From NCBI RefSeq assembly GCF_002104765.1, contig NZ_NCXM01000012.1, positions 1 through 64,000 on the forward strand: a stretch of 64,000 bases of DNA. The letters are read 5' to 3'. Shown piece after piece: positions 40,927 to 50,425 of this stretch; the stretch's first letter is position 1, and each line of letters opens with the position of its first letter. The notes under the pieces were generated by a model. The model made no database searches. It worked only from the letters and a program-made list of their open reading frames with translations, and was not told where the DNA came from. This DNA comes from Mycolicibacterium vulneris. GTDB lineage: Bacteria; Actinomycetota; Actinomycetes; Mycobacteriales; Mycobacteriaceae. The translations under genes and the position numbers were made by a program.

Positions 40927-41934
40927 ATGAAGGTGCCCCTGCTGGGACCGGTGTCGCTCACGGGCTTCCAGAACGCCTGGTTCTTCCTGGTCCTGCTGAT
41001 CGTGCTGCTGGTGATCGGCCTCTACGTCGTGCAGCAATTCGCCCGTCGTCGCCGGGTGCTGCGCTTCGCCAACATGGAGGTGCTGGAGCGGGTGGCGCCG
41101 CCGCGGCCCAGCAAGTGGCGGCACGTGCCGACCATCCTGCTGGCCGTCTCGCTGGTATTGCTGACCACCGCGATGGCCGGGCCGACGTCCGATATCCGGA
41201 TTCCGCTCAACCGGGCAGTCGTAATGCTGGTGATCGACGTCTCGGAGTCGATGGCCTCCACCGATGTGCCGCCCAACCGCCTGGACGCGGCCAAGGAGGC
41301 CGGCAAGCAATTCGCCGACCAGCTGACCCCGGCGATCAACCTGGGGCTGGTGGAGTTCGCGGCCAATGCCACGCTGCTGGTGCCGCCGACGACCAACCGC
41401 GGCGCGGTGAAGGCGGGTATCGACAGCCTCAAGCCGATGCCCAAAACCGCTACGGGAGAGGGTATTTTCACCGCCTTGCAGGCGATCGCGACGGTGGGTT
41501 CGGTGATGGGCGGCGGCGACGGTCCGCCGCCGGCGCGGATCGTGCTGGAGTCCGACGGCGCCGAGAACGTGCCGCTGGACCCCAACGCCCCACAGGGGGC
41601 GTTCACCGCGGCCCGGGCCGCCAAGTCCGAAGGCGTGCAGATCTCGACGATCTCGTTCGGCACCCCGTACGGCACCGTCGACTACGAGGGCGCCACCATC
41701 CCGGTCCCGGTGGACGACCAGACACTGCAGAAGATCTGCGAAATCACCGACGGCCAGGCGTTCCACGCCGACAGCCTGGACTCGCTGAAGAACGTGTACT
41801 CGACGCTGCAGCGCCAAATTGGCTACGAAACCGTGAAGGGCGACGCGAGCCTGGCCTGGATGCTGCTCGGCGCCTTCGTCATGGCCGGCGCCATCCTGGC
41901 CGGTCTGCTGCTGAACCGCAGGCTGCCCGCCTGA
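40927..41934 (+). CDS. VWA-domain membrane protein (BatA/Rv1481-like)
   Basis: A 335-residue protein with N-terminal helices (about 18-40 and 65-82), a cytoplasm- or periplasm-facing von Willebrand A domain (about 90-290) and a C-terminal helix ([20 protein letters not shown]). The MIDAS metal motif DxSxS is intact in '[17 protein letters not shown]'; the later Thr and Asp are in 'TATGEGIF' and 'ESDGAEN'. It closely resembles Rv1481, usually found beside a MoxR ATPase, but no MoxR gene is here. ATG 40927 is used; GTG 40915 is in frame. Convergent with its own paralogue. Confidence 0.88.
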   Translation: MKVPLLGPVSLTGFQNAWFFLVLLIVLLVIGLYVVQQFARRRRVLRFANMEVLERVAPPRPSKWRHVPTILLAVSLVLLTTAMAGPTSDIRIPLNRAVVMLVIDVSESMASTDVPPNRLDAAKEAGKQFADQLTPAINLGLVEFAANATLLVPPTTNRGAVKAGIDSLKPMPKTATGEGIFTALQAIATVGSVMGGGDGPPPARIVLESDGAENVPLDPNAPQGAFTAARAAKSEGVQISTISFGTPYGTVDYEGATIPVPVDDQTLQKICEITDGQAFHADSLDSLKNVYSTLQRQIGYETVKGDASLAWMLLGAFVMAGAILAGLLLNRRLPA

Positions 41935-41938
41935 GTGC

Positions 41939-42931
41939 TCAGCTGGGCAGGCGCCGGTTGATCAGCAGCGCCAGCGCCGTCGCGATCAGTGCGGTCAGCA
42001 CGCCGAGGCGTAGCCAGCCGGCGCTGCCCGGCCCCGGCACGGTGCGGTAACCGATCTCGTTCTCGATGGCGTTGTAGCTCTTTTGTAGCTCGCCGAGGTT
42101 GGTGGCGGTGTAGGACTGCCCGCCGGACAGCTTGGCGACCGTCTTCAGCTGGTCGGTCGAGACCGGGACGGCGATGCGCCGCCCGTCCATCTCGATCTCG
42201 CCGCCCTTGGTCCCGAACGAGATCGTCGAGATGGGCACGCCCTCATCCTTGGCCAGCCGCGCCGCGGTGTAGACGCCGTCGTGCGGATCGCTGGGGTTGG
42301 AGGGCTTGTTCTCGCCGCCGTCGGAGAGCAGCACGATGCGGGCCGGTGGCGGTTTGTCGCCGCCCACGACCGCGGTGGCGCTGATCGCGTGCAGGGCGGT
42401 GAAGATGGCCTCGCCGGTAGCGGTGCTGTCGGCAAAGTCGAGCTTCTTCAGCGCGTCGATGGTGGCCTGGTGTTGCGGGGTCGGCGGCACCAGCAAGTAC
42501 GGCGTGCCGGCGAATCCGACCAGCCCGAGGTTGACGCCGGGCGTGAGCTGTGCGGCGAACTGGGTGGCGGCCCGCTCGGCGGCCTTGAGCCGGTTGGGTT
42601 CGACGTCGGTCGCCCGCATGGACTGCGACATGTCGATCACCAGCATGATGACGGCGCGGTTGCGCGGGATGCGCATGTCGTGGGTGGGGGTGGCCAGCGC
42701 GATGGTCAACAGCGCCAGGCACAGCAGCGACACCGCGATCGGGAGGTGCCGCCACGGCGATTGCGCCACGGGGGTGTCGGTGTAGCGGTGCAGCCGCCGG
42801 CGGCGCCGCGCCTGGACCAGGACGTAGACGGCCAGTAGGGCCAGGGGCACCAAGCCGAACAGCAACAGGCCCGGGCGCTGGAACCCGTACAGAGGTAGCG
42901 GGCCGATACCGGGAAGCGACACGACACCCAA
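41939..42931 (-). CDS. VWA-domain membrane protein, paralogue of the convergent gene
   Basis: A 330-residue protein with the same plan as its neighbour: two N-terminal helices (LLLFGLVPLALLAVYVLVQA and SLLCLALLTIALA), a VWA domain with MIDAS 'VIMLVIDMSQSMRATDV', 'LLSDGGENKPSNP' and '[11 protein letters not shown]', and a C-terminal helix ending 'LLINRRLPS'. The two stop codons are four bases apart on opposite strands. Together they look like an inverted duplication of an Rv1481-type gene. Complex partners are unknown. Confidence 0.88.
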   Translation of the reverse strand: MGVVSLPGIGPLPLYGFQRPGLLLFGLVPLALLAVYVLVQARRRRRLHRYTDTPVAQSPWRHLPIAVSLLCLALLTIALATPTHDMRIPRNRAVIMLVIDMSQSMRATDVEPNRLKAAERAATQFAAQLTPGVNLGLVGFAGTPYLLVPPTPQHQATIDALKKLDFADSTATGEAIFTALHAISATAVVGGDKPPPARIVLLSDGGENKPSNPSDPHDGVYTAARLAKDEGVPISTISFGTKGGEIEMDGRRIAVPVSTDQLKTVAKLSGGQSYTATNLGELQKSYNAIENEIGYRTVPGPGSAGWLRLGVLTALIATALALLINRRLPS

Positions 42932-42952
42932 CCTATCGCGTCAACGACGGCG

Positions 42953-44251
42953 CTACTCGCGGCGCAGCCGTCCGTCGACGAACTGCTCCAGTTTCTCCCA
43001 CTCGCGCACCGCCGCGGCGTACGGCGGCGACGGCTTGGTGACCGAGTCGGGCTCGAGCACGGCGGCCACCAACTTGCCCAGCGGCTTGCTCGTCTCGAGG
43101 GCCTTGTCGACGGTGCTCTCCTCGGAGTAGTCGCCGATGTCGCGGAGCACCTCGACGGCCAGTTCCAGCTGCTCGCGATCCACGGCGTCCGGTCCGTCGG
43201 CCAGGTCGTCGGCCAGCCCGCTGAGCACGTAGATGTTGTCGTCGGTGATCTCGACGGCCAGCGAGCCGTCGGTCGCGGCGGTGCGGATGTCGTCGTAGGT
43301 GCTCAGGTCGGCCAGGTCGTGGTCGTGCTCGTCGGCCAGGTAGCGGGCCAGCGCACGCTCGGACGTGAAGACGCTGATGCGTCCGTTGCGGCCCAGAAAG
43401 ATCGGCTGGTCGTCCAGGTAGCAGCGCAGCGTGTAGAAGGTGCCAGAACTCGTCATGATCCGGATCGGGTCGATGCCCACCTGCAGCCAGAAGTCCTTGT
43501 CGCTGCCCAGCACTACGGTGTCGCCGGTCGCGCGGTCGGCCTCGTCGGTGTCCTCGTCCTGCGCCTCGGCGTCGTCCTCCGCGGCTTCCTCGGCGGCCTC
43601 TTCCTCGACGGCATCCTCGGCGCCGGCGTCCTCCTCCGGCTCGTCCTCCGCGCGCTCCTCGGCCAGTTCGTCGGCGACCTTGTCCGACAGCTTGGCGTCC
43701 ACCTCGGGAGTGCTGACGATGCCGTCGATCGCGGCGAGCACGTCGTCCCAGCTGCGCCCGATCACCTCCGCGATCGCATTCCACCGCTTGGCGCCGGCCT
43801 TGCCGGTGAAGTGCTCGATTCCGCCGGACACCGTGCCCAGGCTGGGGTTGCCGTTGAAGAACTTCGAGACCGCCGCCAGCTCGCACACCGATCCGATGGA
43901 CGACACGATCGACAGCGTGCCGGCCAGCGCGGACACCGACTCCTCGGTGGGCTTCTCCGCCACCAGCTCCTCGACGGCGACCAGGTCGAACTGCTTGTCG
44001 GCAGCCGGCTCGAAGGTGTGCGCGTGCGCCGCCCGCAGCTCCTTCCACGCCGGATGGTCGGTCAGGTCGTTGTCGTCGTCCGAACGCACGAAGGCGACCA
44101 GGTCGGCGACGGAGGCGAAGCCGAACAGGTCCTCGTCCTTGCCCAGGAACGCCTCCCACTCGTCGCCGGAGTCGCGCCAGCGAGGCGCCCACACGGTGTA
44201 GCGGTCACCTTCGGACAGGCTCAGGCGGATGGGCACGAGGTCAGCAACCAT
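42953..44251 (-). CDS. Conserved mycobacterial protein, Rv3311-like
   Basis: A 432-residue soluble protein of unknown function, sometimes annotated as primosomal protein without evidence. The N-terminal half begins 'MVADLVPIRLSLSEGDRYTV' and includes 'DEDLFGFASVADLVAFVRSD'. A ~60-residue strongly acidic Glu/Ala/Asp linker (about 200-255) joins it to a C-terminal half containing 'LGRNGRISVFTSERALARYL', which repeats the style of the N-terminal motif and suggests two related domains. No enzyme motif or membrane segment is seen. It lies between the VWA pair and sapM, as in M. tuberculosis next to Rv3310. Confidence 0.85.
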   Translation of the reverse strand: MVADLVPIRLSLSEGDRYTVWAPRWRDSGDEWEAFLGKDEDLFGFASVADLVAFVRSDDDNDLTDHPAWKELRAAHAHTFEPAADKQFDLVAVEELVAEKPTEESVSALAGTLSIVSSIGSVCELAAVSKFFNGNPSLGTVSGGIEHFTGKAGAKRWNAIAEVIGRSWDDVLAAIDGIVSTPEVDAKLSDKVADELAEERAEDEPEEDAGAEDAVEEEAAEEAAEDDAEAQDEDTDEADRATGDTVVLGSDKDFWLQVGIDPIRIMTSSGTFYTLRCYLDDQPIFLGRNGRISVFTSERALARYLADEHDHDLADLSTYDDIRTAATDGSLAVEITDDNIYVLSGLADDLADGPDAVDREQLELAVEVLRDIGDYSEESTVDKALETSKPLGKLVAAVLEPDSVTKPSPPYAAAVREWEKLEQFVDGRLRRE

Positions 44252-44291
44252 GCGGCACAGAATAGCGACGACGGCCGAACGCGCTTATGGG

Positions 44292-44420
44292 GCCACCATC
44301 GGGACTAGTGGGGATCGCGAGCGCGGCGGAGCCGGGCGAAGCGGGTCGCCACCATCGGGACTAGTGGGGATCGCGAGCGTGGCGGAGCCGGGCGAAGCGG
44401 GTCGCCACCATCCGGACTAG
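44292..44420 (+). repeat. Tandem 56-bp interspersed repeat, copy B (2.3 units)
   Basis: Two units of exactly 56 bp (44292-44347 and 44348-44403) differ at very few bases, and a partial third unit ends at 44420. The unit contains ATCGGGACTAGTGGGGATCG and GCGGCGGAGCCGGGCGAAGC. The final CTAG carries the stop codon of sapM. Related single copies occur at 1745-1797 and 31381-31440. Confidence 0.9.
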
Positions 44421-45307
44421 CCCCAGATGTCGGTGATGGGCGCGGCGTTGGCGGCGTAGCCCGTCTTGGGCAATCCGTACATCTGCTCCACGGTGGCGAG
44501 CACGTTGTAGTGGTTGATCTGTTCGCTGTAGTTGCCGGGACGGACGTGGGCGCCGTAGAACACCGTGGGGATCTGGTTACGGCTGCCGTTGTCGTCCTCG
44601 TCGAACGTCACGATCAGCAGGCTGTTGTTGGCCACCGCCCAGTTCGCGTACCCGGACAGCTCGCGGTTCAGCCAGGAGTCGGCCTGCGCGATCGAACCGT
44701 CGTGCATGTTGTCGTCGTTGTCGGGGATGACGAAGGAGACGGTCGGCAGGCTGGAGTAGTTGCCCCTCGGGAACGCGGAGAACGGCAGCGAGTTCGCGGC
44801 CGGCACGTTGGTGAAGTTGGCCCAGGGCACATGCTTGCGCGCGTACTTGCCCGCGCTGCAGACGGGTGATCCGGCCGCGGGCAGGCCCTCGGCGAAACCG
44901 ACGAATGTGTAGCCCGCGGCCAGCAATTCGGAACCAAGGTTCGGCGCGGCGCCGCCGTTGACCGGGCACAGATCCTTGGTCACGCCGAACGTGTTGCCGG
45001 CGAACAGCGCCAGGTAATTCGGTTCGCTGGGATGGGTTTCGGCGAACGACTGGGTCATGTTGGCGCCGTTCGCGGCCAGCGTGGTGATGAAGGGCGACGA
45101 CTTGTTACCGATGATGCCGTTCTCGGAACGGTTCTCCTCGACCACGATCACGATGTGCGCCGGTTGCGGAATGGCCGCTGCCGCAAGGCCTATGCGCGGG
45201 GTCAACGGGCTGGCCGCCAGTGCCACCAGCGCCCACGCGCCAAGGATGCGTAGGCTCCGGTATGCCCCGCCGATCAGCCTTCTCGGACTTTGAATTTCGC
45301 GCAACAC
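44417..45307 (-). CDS. sapM: Secreted acid phosphatase SapM
   Basis: A 296-residue exported phosphatase of the phosphoesterase (AcpA/phospholipase C-like) family. The signal peptide is near residues 18-45 ([19 protein letters not shown]). Catalytic and metal regions are '[17 protein letters not shown]', '[17 protein letters not shown]', '[14 protein letters not shown]' and '[13 protein letters not shown]'. In M. tuberculosis SapM hydrolyses PI3P and helps block phagosome maturation; the same activity here is inferred from similarity. Its stop codon lies in the tandem 56-bp repeat, so the extreme C-terminus (PITDIWG) abuts repeat DNA. Confidence 0.92.
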   Translation of the reverse strand: MLREIQSPRRLIGGAYRSLRILGAWALVALAASPLTPRIGLAAAAIPQPAHIVIVVEENRSENGIIGNKSSPFITTLAANGANMTQSFAETHPSEPNYLALFAGNTFGVTKDLCPVNGGAAPNLGSELLAAGYTFVGFAEGLPAAGSPVCSAGKYARKHVPWANFTNVPAANSLPFSAFPRGNYSSLPTVSFVIPDNDDNMHDGSIAQADSWLNRELSGYANWAVANNSLLIVTFDEDDNGSRNQIPTVFYGAHVRPGNYSEQINHYNVLATVEQMYGLPKTGYAANAAPITDIWG

Positions 45308-45399
45308 GCCCGGAGTATAGGAACGCGCGTAGGCGTCTGCCGCGACGGACGCGAGCGTGTCAGAAGGGCTTTGCCCGATCGTTATATACCCTCGACCCC

Positions 45400-46173
45400 A
45401 TGGAAATGTGCGTCGTCGACCACCCGTTGGCCGCCGCCCGGCTGACGGTGCTGCGTGACGAACGCACCGATACCGCCGGATTTCGCGCGGCGCTACACGA
45501 GCTGACCCTGATGCTGGTCTACGAAGCCAGCCGGGACGCGCCGCGAAAGTCGGTGAAGATCCGCACGCCGGTGGCCCCGGCGGTCGGGGCGCGCTTGGTC
45601 AAGCCGCCGCTGCTGGTGCCGGTGCTGCGGGCCGGGCTGGGCATGGTCGACGCGGCGCAGGCGGCGATACCGGACGCGGAGGTGGGCTTCGTCGGCGTGG
45701 CCCGCAACGAGGAAACCCACCTGCCGGTGCCGTATCTGGAGGCGCTGCCCGACAAGCTCGCGGGCAGGCCGGTGATCGTCCTCGATCCCATGTTGGCCAC
45801 CGGCGGGTCGATGGTGCACGCGATCGATTTGCTGGCGCGCCGCGGCGCAACGGACATCACCGTGCTCTGTGTGGTGGCCGCCCCGGAAGGCATTGCAGCG
45901 GTGAGGAAAGCGGCGCCGGACACGCGGGTATTCGCCGCCGCGATCGACAAGGGCCTGAACAAGGCGGCCTATATCGTGCCGGGCCTCGGCGACGCCGGCG
46001 ACCGCCAATTCGGGCCCAACCTGTTCACCAGCTCTGCACCGCAGCGACCAGCTCCTCGCGCAGCGCGCCGGCGCGCCGCCGCGAAGAGTCCAGGTCGTCG
46101 TGCACCGCGCAGCGAATCTCCAAGTAGCACTTCAACTTCGGCTCGGTCCCGGAAGGCCGCACCACCAGCCTGA
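45400..46173 (+). CDS. upp: Uracil phosphoribosyltransferase with C-terminal extension
   Basis: A 257-residue frame; the first ~207 residues are a complete UPRTase converting uracil and PRPP to UMP. '[20 protein letters not shown]' binds substrate, '[20 protein letters not shown]' is the PRPP loop, and '[14 protein letters not shown]' is the usual C-terminus. Family members stop right there (GPR). Here the stop is missing and ~49 Arg/Ser/Ala-rich residues follow, encoded antisense to the 3' end of pmmB (149-base overlap). Either a lost stop or a sequence error is possible. TATATA at 45383-45388, 12 bases before the ATG, suggests a nearly leaderless mRNA. Confidence 0.92.
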   Translation: MEMCVVDHPLAAARLTVLRDERTDTAGFRAALHELTLMLVYEASRDAPRKSVKIRTPVAPAVGARLVKPPLLVPVLRAGLGMVDAAQAAIPDAEVGFVGVARNEETHLPVPYLEALPDKLAGRPVIVLDPMLATGGSMVHAIDLLARRGATDITVLCVVAAPEGIAAVRKAAPDTRVFAAAIDKGLNKAAYIVPGLGDAGDRQFGPNLFTSSAPQRPAPRAARRRAAAKSPGRRAPRSESPSSTSTSARSRKAAPPA

Positions 46174-47605
46174 TCGACGTGTCGTCGTCGCCGCCGGTGA
46201 AGATCAGCGCGTCGGTGATATCGGTGAGGCTCGCGGTGTAACCGGCTAGCGCTTTCGGCGGCGCGGCGCGCCAGCGCCCCATGAGTTCGACCGCCTCGGC
46301 GGGATCGGCGACCCGGCGCGACACCGCGGCGACGTCGTGTACCCCGTGCCGACGGGCCAGCTCGTCGAGGGCGTCGGGCACGGTGCTGTTATGCGCCTTC
46401 AACGCGGCCACCAGGTCGCACGCCAGCACCGCGGCGCTGATGCCGTCCTTGTCGCGGACGGCCGCGGGGTCGACGCAGTGCCCGATCGCCTCCTCGTAGG
46501 CGTAGATCAGCGTGCCGCCGGGCACTTTCGCGTCGGCGCGGGCCAGCCATTTGAAGCCGGTGAGGGTTTCGACGTGGACGGCGCCGTGGCGCGCGGCGAT
46601 GGCCGACAGCATCCGCGACGACACCACCGTGCTGGCCACCACCGGTGTGTCCGGCCGGGTTGTGGACAGCAGGTAATCACCTAGCAGCCAACCGGTTTCG
46701 TCGCCCGACAGCATCCGCCACCGCCCTGCGTCGGGAATGCCGACGGCGCACCGGTCGGCGTCGGGGTCCAGCGCGATCGCCACGTCGGCGCCGATATCGG
46801 CGGCCAGGGTCAGCAGCGCATCGGTGGCGCCGGGCTCCTCGGGGTTGGGGAACGTGACCGTGGGAAAGTCCGGGTCCGGTGCGAATTGGCTTGCGACGGA
46901 GTGCACTTCGGTGATCCCCGCGCGGTGCAATGTTTCGACGGCGACCGTGCCGCCCACCCCGTGCAGCGCGGTCAACGCCACCCGCACCGAACCGGTGCCG
47001 CGCCGCAACCCGGCCGCGCGCTCGATGTAGCGCTCCACGAGGTCGGCGCGCGCGAATTCGACCGGGGCCCTGCCGATCCGGTCGGCCGGTGGGGCGGCGG
47101 CCATCGCTTCTTCGATCTCGTGGTCGGTGGGCGAGACGATCTGGATGCCGCCGTCCAGGTACACCTTGTAGCCGTTGTCGGCGGGCGGGTTGTGCGATGC
47201 GGTGATCTGGATGCCGGCCGGTGCGCCGGTGTGCCGGACCGCGAACGCCACCACCGGGGTGGGCACCGGACCGGGTAGCGGCAGCACGGAAAACCCCTGG
47301 GCAGCAAGCACTTCGGCGGACACCGTGGCGAATACCGCCGAGCCGCGCCGCGCGTCGCGTCCCACGATCACCGACGAGCCGCGCAGGCCGCGCCCGATCA
47401 GCACCTGCGCCACGGCCCAGCTGGCCCGCGACACCACCGCGACGTTCATGGCGTCGGGTCCGCCGCGCACCGGGCCGCGCAGGCCCGCCGTGCCGAATTT
47501 CAAGGGGCGGGCAAACCGCGCGGCGAGTTCGTCCGGGTCGCACGCGGCGAGCTCGGCGGCGGTCGCCGGGTCGGGATCGTGGGCGATCCACTCCTCGGGC
47601 GTCAT
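46025..47605 (-). CDS. pmmB: Phosphomannomutase/phosphoglucomutase
   Basis: A 526-residue alpha-D-phosphohexomutase. The phosphoserine loop is '[20 protein letters not shown]', the Mg site '[17 protein letters not shown]', the sugar-binding loop '[12 protein letters not shown]' and the phosphate-binding loop '[16 protein letters not shown]'. It interconverts hexose 1- and 6-phosphates; given mutase neighbours deoD and upp, phosphopentomutase activity on ribose or deoxyribose phosphates is also plausible. ATG 47605 starts four bases after deoD ends, so the two are co-transcribed. Confidence 0.93.
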   Translation of the reverse strand: MTPEEWIAHDPDPATAAELAACDPDELAARFARPLKFGTAGLRGPVRGGPDAMNVAVVSRASWAVAQVLIGRGLRGSSVIVGRDARRGSAVFATVSAEVLAAQGFSVLPLPGPVPTPVVAFAVRHTGAPAGIQITASHNPPADNGYKVYLDGGIQIVSPTDHEIEEAMAAAPPADRIGRAPVEFARADLVERYIERAAGLRRGTGSVRVALTALHGVGGTVAVETLHRAGITEVHSVASQFAPDPDFPTVTFPNPEEPGATDALLTLAADIGADVAIALDPDADRCAVGIPDAGRWRMLSGDETGWLLGDYLLSTTRPDTPVVASTVVSSRMLSAIAARHGAVHVETLTGFKWLARADAKVPGGTLIYAYEEAIGHCVDPAAVRDKDGISAAVLACDLVAALKAHNSTVPDALDELARRHGVHDVAAVSRRVADPAEAVELMGRWRAAPPKALAGYTASLTDITDALIFTGGDDDTSIRLVVRPSGTEPKLKCYLEIRCAVHDDLDSSRRRAGALREELVAAVQSW

Positions 47606-47609
47606 GGCC

Positions 47610-48425
47610 CTAGAACCGGGGGAGCTGCTCGAGGATCATGGCCAGCAGCGCCCCCATCCGGGTGGCCGCCGCGGCGCCGGCGGCCAGCACCTCGGTGTGG
47701 CTCAGCGGTTCGCCGCTGATCCCGGCGGCCAGGTTGGTCACTAGCGACACCCCCAGCACCTCGGCGCCGGCGGCGCGGGCCGCGATGGTCTCGTGCACCG
47801 TCGACATACCGACCAGGTCGGCGCCCAGCGTGCGCAGCATCCGGATCTCGGCGGGCGTCTCGTAGTGCGGGCCCGGCAGCCCGGCGTAGACGCCCTCGGT
47901 CAGCGTCGGGTCGGCCTGGCGGGCGAGTGCGCGCAGCCGCGGGGAGTAGGCGTCGGTCAGGTCCACGAATTGCGGGCCGACCAGCGGGGAACGGGCGGTC
48001 AGGTTCAGGTGGTCGCTGATCAGCACCGGTTCGCCGACGGCCATGTCCGGGCGCAGGCCGCCCGCCGCGTTGGTCAGCACGACCGCGCGCACGCCGGCCG
48101 CGCAGGCCGCCCGCACCGAGTGCACGACGTGACGCAGGTCGTGGCCCTCGTAGGCGTGGATGCGCCCGACCAGCACCAGCACCCGATGCGCACCAATGCG
48201 CATCGACAACAGCTCGCCGGTGTGCCCGACCGCGGTGGGCGGCCGGAAGCCGGGTAGCTCGGCCTGCGGCAGCACGGCGGTGGGGGTGCCGAGCGCGGCG
48301 ACCGCCGGCGGCCAGCCCGATCCGAGCACGATGGCGACGTCGTGCTCGACGATTCCGGTGCGTTCGGCGATGACCCCGGCCGCCCGGCGCGCGAGGTCGC
48401 CTGGGTCGGACGGGGTTTCGGTCAC
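47610..48425 (-). CDS. deoD: Purine nucleoside phosphorylase
   Basis: A 271-residue trimeric-type PNP (also called punA), cleaving inosine and guanosine with phosphate. '[18 protein letters not shown]' is the phosphate-binding start, '[20 protein letters not shown]' and '[16 protein letters not shown]' are family signatures, and '[20 protein letters not shown]' and '[14 protein letters not shown]' complete the active site. Start GTG 48425. Upstream of pmmB; divergent from the cutinase gene. Consumes inosine made by adenosine deaminase (add). Confidence 0.95.
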   Translation of the reverse strand: MTETPSDPGDLARRAAGVIAERTGIVEHDVAIVLGSGWPPAVAALGTPTAVLPQAELPGFRPPTAVGHTGELLSMRIGAHRVLVLVGRIHAYEGHDLRHVVHSVRAACAAGVRAVVLTNAAGGLRPDMAVGEPVLISDHLNLTARSPLVGPQFVDLTDAYSPRLRALARQADPTLTEGVYAGLPGPHYETPAEIRMLRTLGADLVGMSTVHETIAARAAGAEVLGVSLVTNLAAGISGEPLSHTEVLAAGAAAATRMGALLAMILEQLPRF

Positions 48426-48513
48426 AGCGGGAGCCTAGCCTTCGCGGGCGAGGACCGGGGCCATCGAGCCTGGCGGTGCGACGGTGTCCCCGGTATATGC
48501 CAGGATCTGCCGT

Positions 48514-49188
48514 ATGAATCTTCGTAGGTGGCCGGTGGTTGGCCCGGTCATGGGAGTAGCCGTCGCTGTTGTGCTGGCGGTGGTTTCGATCACATTCGGC
48601 CCGGCGCCGTCGGCGAAAGCGGACTGTCCCGACGTACAACTCATCTTCGCTCGCGGTACCGCCGAGCCGCCCGGTCTGGGCGCAGTGGGCGACGCGCTGT
48701 TCGGCGCGCTGCAGCCCGCGCTTGGATCGCGCAACCTCGACTCCTACGCGGTGAACTACCCGGCCAGCTACAACTTCCTGACCACCGCCGACGGCGCGAA
48801 CGACGCGCGCGACCACATCGCGCAGATGGTCGACCAGTGCCCGTCGACGCGGCTGGTGCTGGGCGGCTTCTCGCAGGGCGCCGCCGCGGTCTCGATGCTC
48901 GCGGGGGTGCCGCCGGTGGGTCAGCGCATCGGCAACCTCGGCTCGGCTCCGGCGCTGGATCCCGGCCTGGCGAACAAGATCGCGGCGGTCGCGGTGTTCG
49001 GCAACCCCGGCAACCGCTTCAACACGCCGCTGTCGTCGACGGGTGCGTTCGCCGGCCGCGCCATCGACCTGTGCAGCGAGGGCGATCCCGTCTGCGTCGT
49101 CGGTGGCCGCGACCGCGATGCGCACCACGACTACTCCGCACCGCCGTACCCCGGCCAGGCGGCGGGATTCATCGCCGGGCTGGTGTAG
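48514..49188 (+). CDS. Secreted cutinase-family serine esterase
   Basis: A 224-residue exported esterase. The signal peptide covers residues 1-36 (GVAVAVVLAVVSITFG...SAKA), cut before 'DCPDVQLIFARGTAEPPGLG'. The nucleophile is in 'LVLGGFSQGAAAVSM', the Asp in 'CSEGDPVCVVGG' and the His in 'RDAHHDYSAPPY'. Four Cys at cutinase positions should form two disulfides. Mycobacterial cutinase-like proteins act on lipids or polyester-like substrates; this one's target is unknown. Divergent from deoD. Confidence 0.92.
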   Translation: MNLRRWPVVGPVMGVAVAVVLAVVSITFGPAPSAKADCPDVQLIFARGTAEPPGLGAVGDALFGALQPALGSRNLDSYAVNYPASYNFLTTADGANDARDHIAQMVDQCPSTRLVLGGFSQGAAAVSMLAGVPPVGQRIGNLGSAPALDPGLANKIAAVAVFGNPGNRFNTPLSSTGAFAGRAIDLCSEGDPVCVVGGRDRDAHHDYSAPPYPGQAAGFIAGLV

Positions 49189-49234
49189 CCCGGCGGGGTT
49201 GGGCCCTGATCGCACACTGCGACATACTGCGAGA

Positions 49235-50425
49235 GTGCCCATAACCCCGTTAGACAGCGTTGAAGATGTCGTGCGGCGGCGTGGTGCCGACCTTGTCGAG
49301 TTGTCTCATGACATCCACGGCGAGCCTGAGCTGGCCTTCGCCGAGCATCGCAGCTGCGCCAAGGCGCAGGCACTGGTCGCCGAGCGCGGCTTCAAGATCA
49401 CCGCGGCCGCCGGCGGGCTCGACACCGCCTTTCGCGCCGACTTCGGCAGCGGGCCGCTGACCATCGGGATCTGCGCCGAATACGACGCGCTGCCCGAGAT
49501 CGGCCACGCCTGTGGCCACAACATCATCGCGGCGTCCGCGGTGGGCACCGCGCTGGCGCTGGCCGAGGTGGCCGACGACCTGGGGCTGCGGGTGTCGCTG
49601 CTGGGCACGCCGGCCGAGGAGGCCGGCGGCGGCAAGGCGTTGCTGCTGAAGGCAGGGGTGTTCGACGACATCGCCGCGGCGGTCATGTTGCACCCCGGGC
49701 CGGCCGACATCGCCGCGGCCCGGTCGCTGGCCCTGTCCGAGGCGACGGTGAACTACCGCGGTAAGGAATCCCACGCGGCCGTCGCGCCGCATCAGGGCAT
49801 CAACGCCGTCGACGCGGTCACCGTCGCTCAGGTGGCCATCGGGCTGCTGCGCCAGCAACTGGCGCCCGGGCAGTTGGTGCACGGGATCATCACCAACGGC
49901 GGCCAGGCGGTCAACGTCATCCCCGGGCACGCGACGCTGGAGTACGCGATGCGCGCGGTCGAAGCGGATTCGCTGCGCGAGCTGGAGGGCCGGATGTACG
50001 CCTGCTTCGCCGCGGGCGCCCTGGCCACCGGCTGCGAGTACGAGATCGACAACCCCGCACCGCCGTATGACGAGCTGAAGCCCGACCAATGGCTGGCCGA
50101 CACCTTCCGCGACGAGATGTGCCGGCTCGGCCGCGAGCCGGTGGCCCGCGAGTACGAGGCGGCACTGCCGATGGGCAGCACCGACATGGGCAACGTGACG
50201 CACGTGCTGCCCGGGATCCACCCGGTGGTCGGCGTCGACGCCGGCGGCGCCATGGTTCACCAGCGCGCCTTCGCCGACGCCGCGGCCGGTCCCAGCGCCG
50301 ACCGCGCGGTGGTCGAGGGCGCGATCATGTTGGCGCGCACGGTGGTTCAGCTGGCTCAGACGCCCGCCCAGCGCGACCGGGTGCTGGACGCACAGCAGCG
50401 CAGACGCGCAGGGGCGCAATCATGA
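49235..50425 (+). CDS. amiB1: M20 family amidohydrolase AmiB1
   Basis: A 396-residue zinc peptidase/amidohydrolase. Metal ligands are in 'GHACGHNIIAASAVG' and 'LGTPAEEAGGGKALLL' (catalytic Glu-Glu); the dimerisation-domain His is in 'RGKESHAAVAPHQGINA'. It matches AmiB1 (Rv3306c) nearly end to end. GTG 49235 is used. The stop overlaps the amiA1 start (ATGA). The pair belongs to the aminoacylase/IAA-amino-acid hydrolase group; natural substrates are not established. Confidence 0.92.
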   Translation: MPITPLDSVEDVVRRRGADLVELSHDIHGEPELAFAEHRSCAKAQALVAERGFKITAAAGGLDTAFRADFGSGPLTIGICAEYDALPEIGHACGHNIIAASAVGTALALAEVADDLGLRVSLLGTPAEEAGGGKALLLKAGVFDDIAAAVMLHPGPADIAAARSLALSEATVNYRGKESHAAVAPHQGINAVDAVTVAQVAIGLLRQQLAPGQLVHGIITNGGQAVNVIPGHATLEYAMRAVEADSLRELEGRMYACFAAGALATGCEYEIDNPAPPYDELKPDQWLADTFRDEMCRLGREPVAREYEAALPMGSTDMGNVTHVLPGIHPVVGVDAGGAMVHQRAFADAAAGPSADRAVVEGAIMLARTVVQLAQTPAQRDRVLDAQQRRRAGAQS

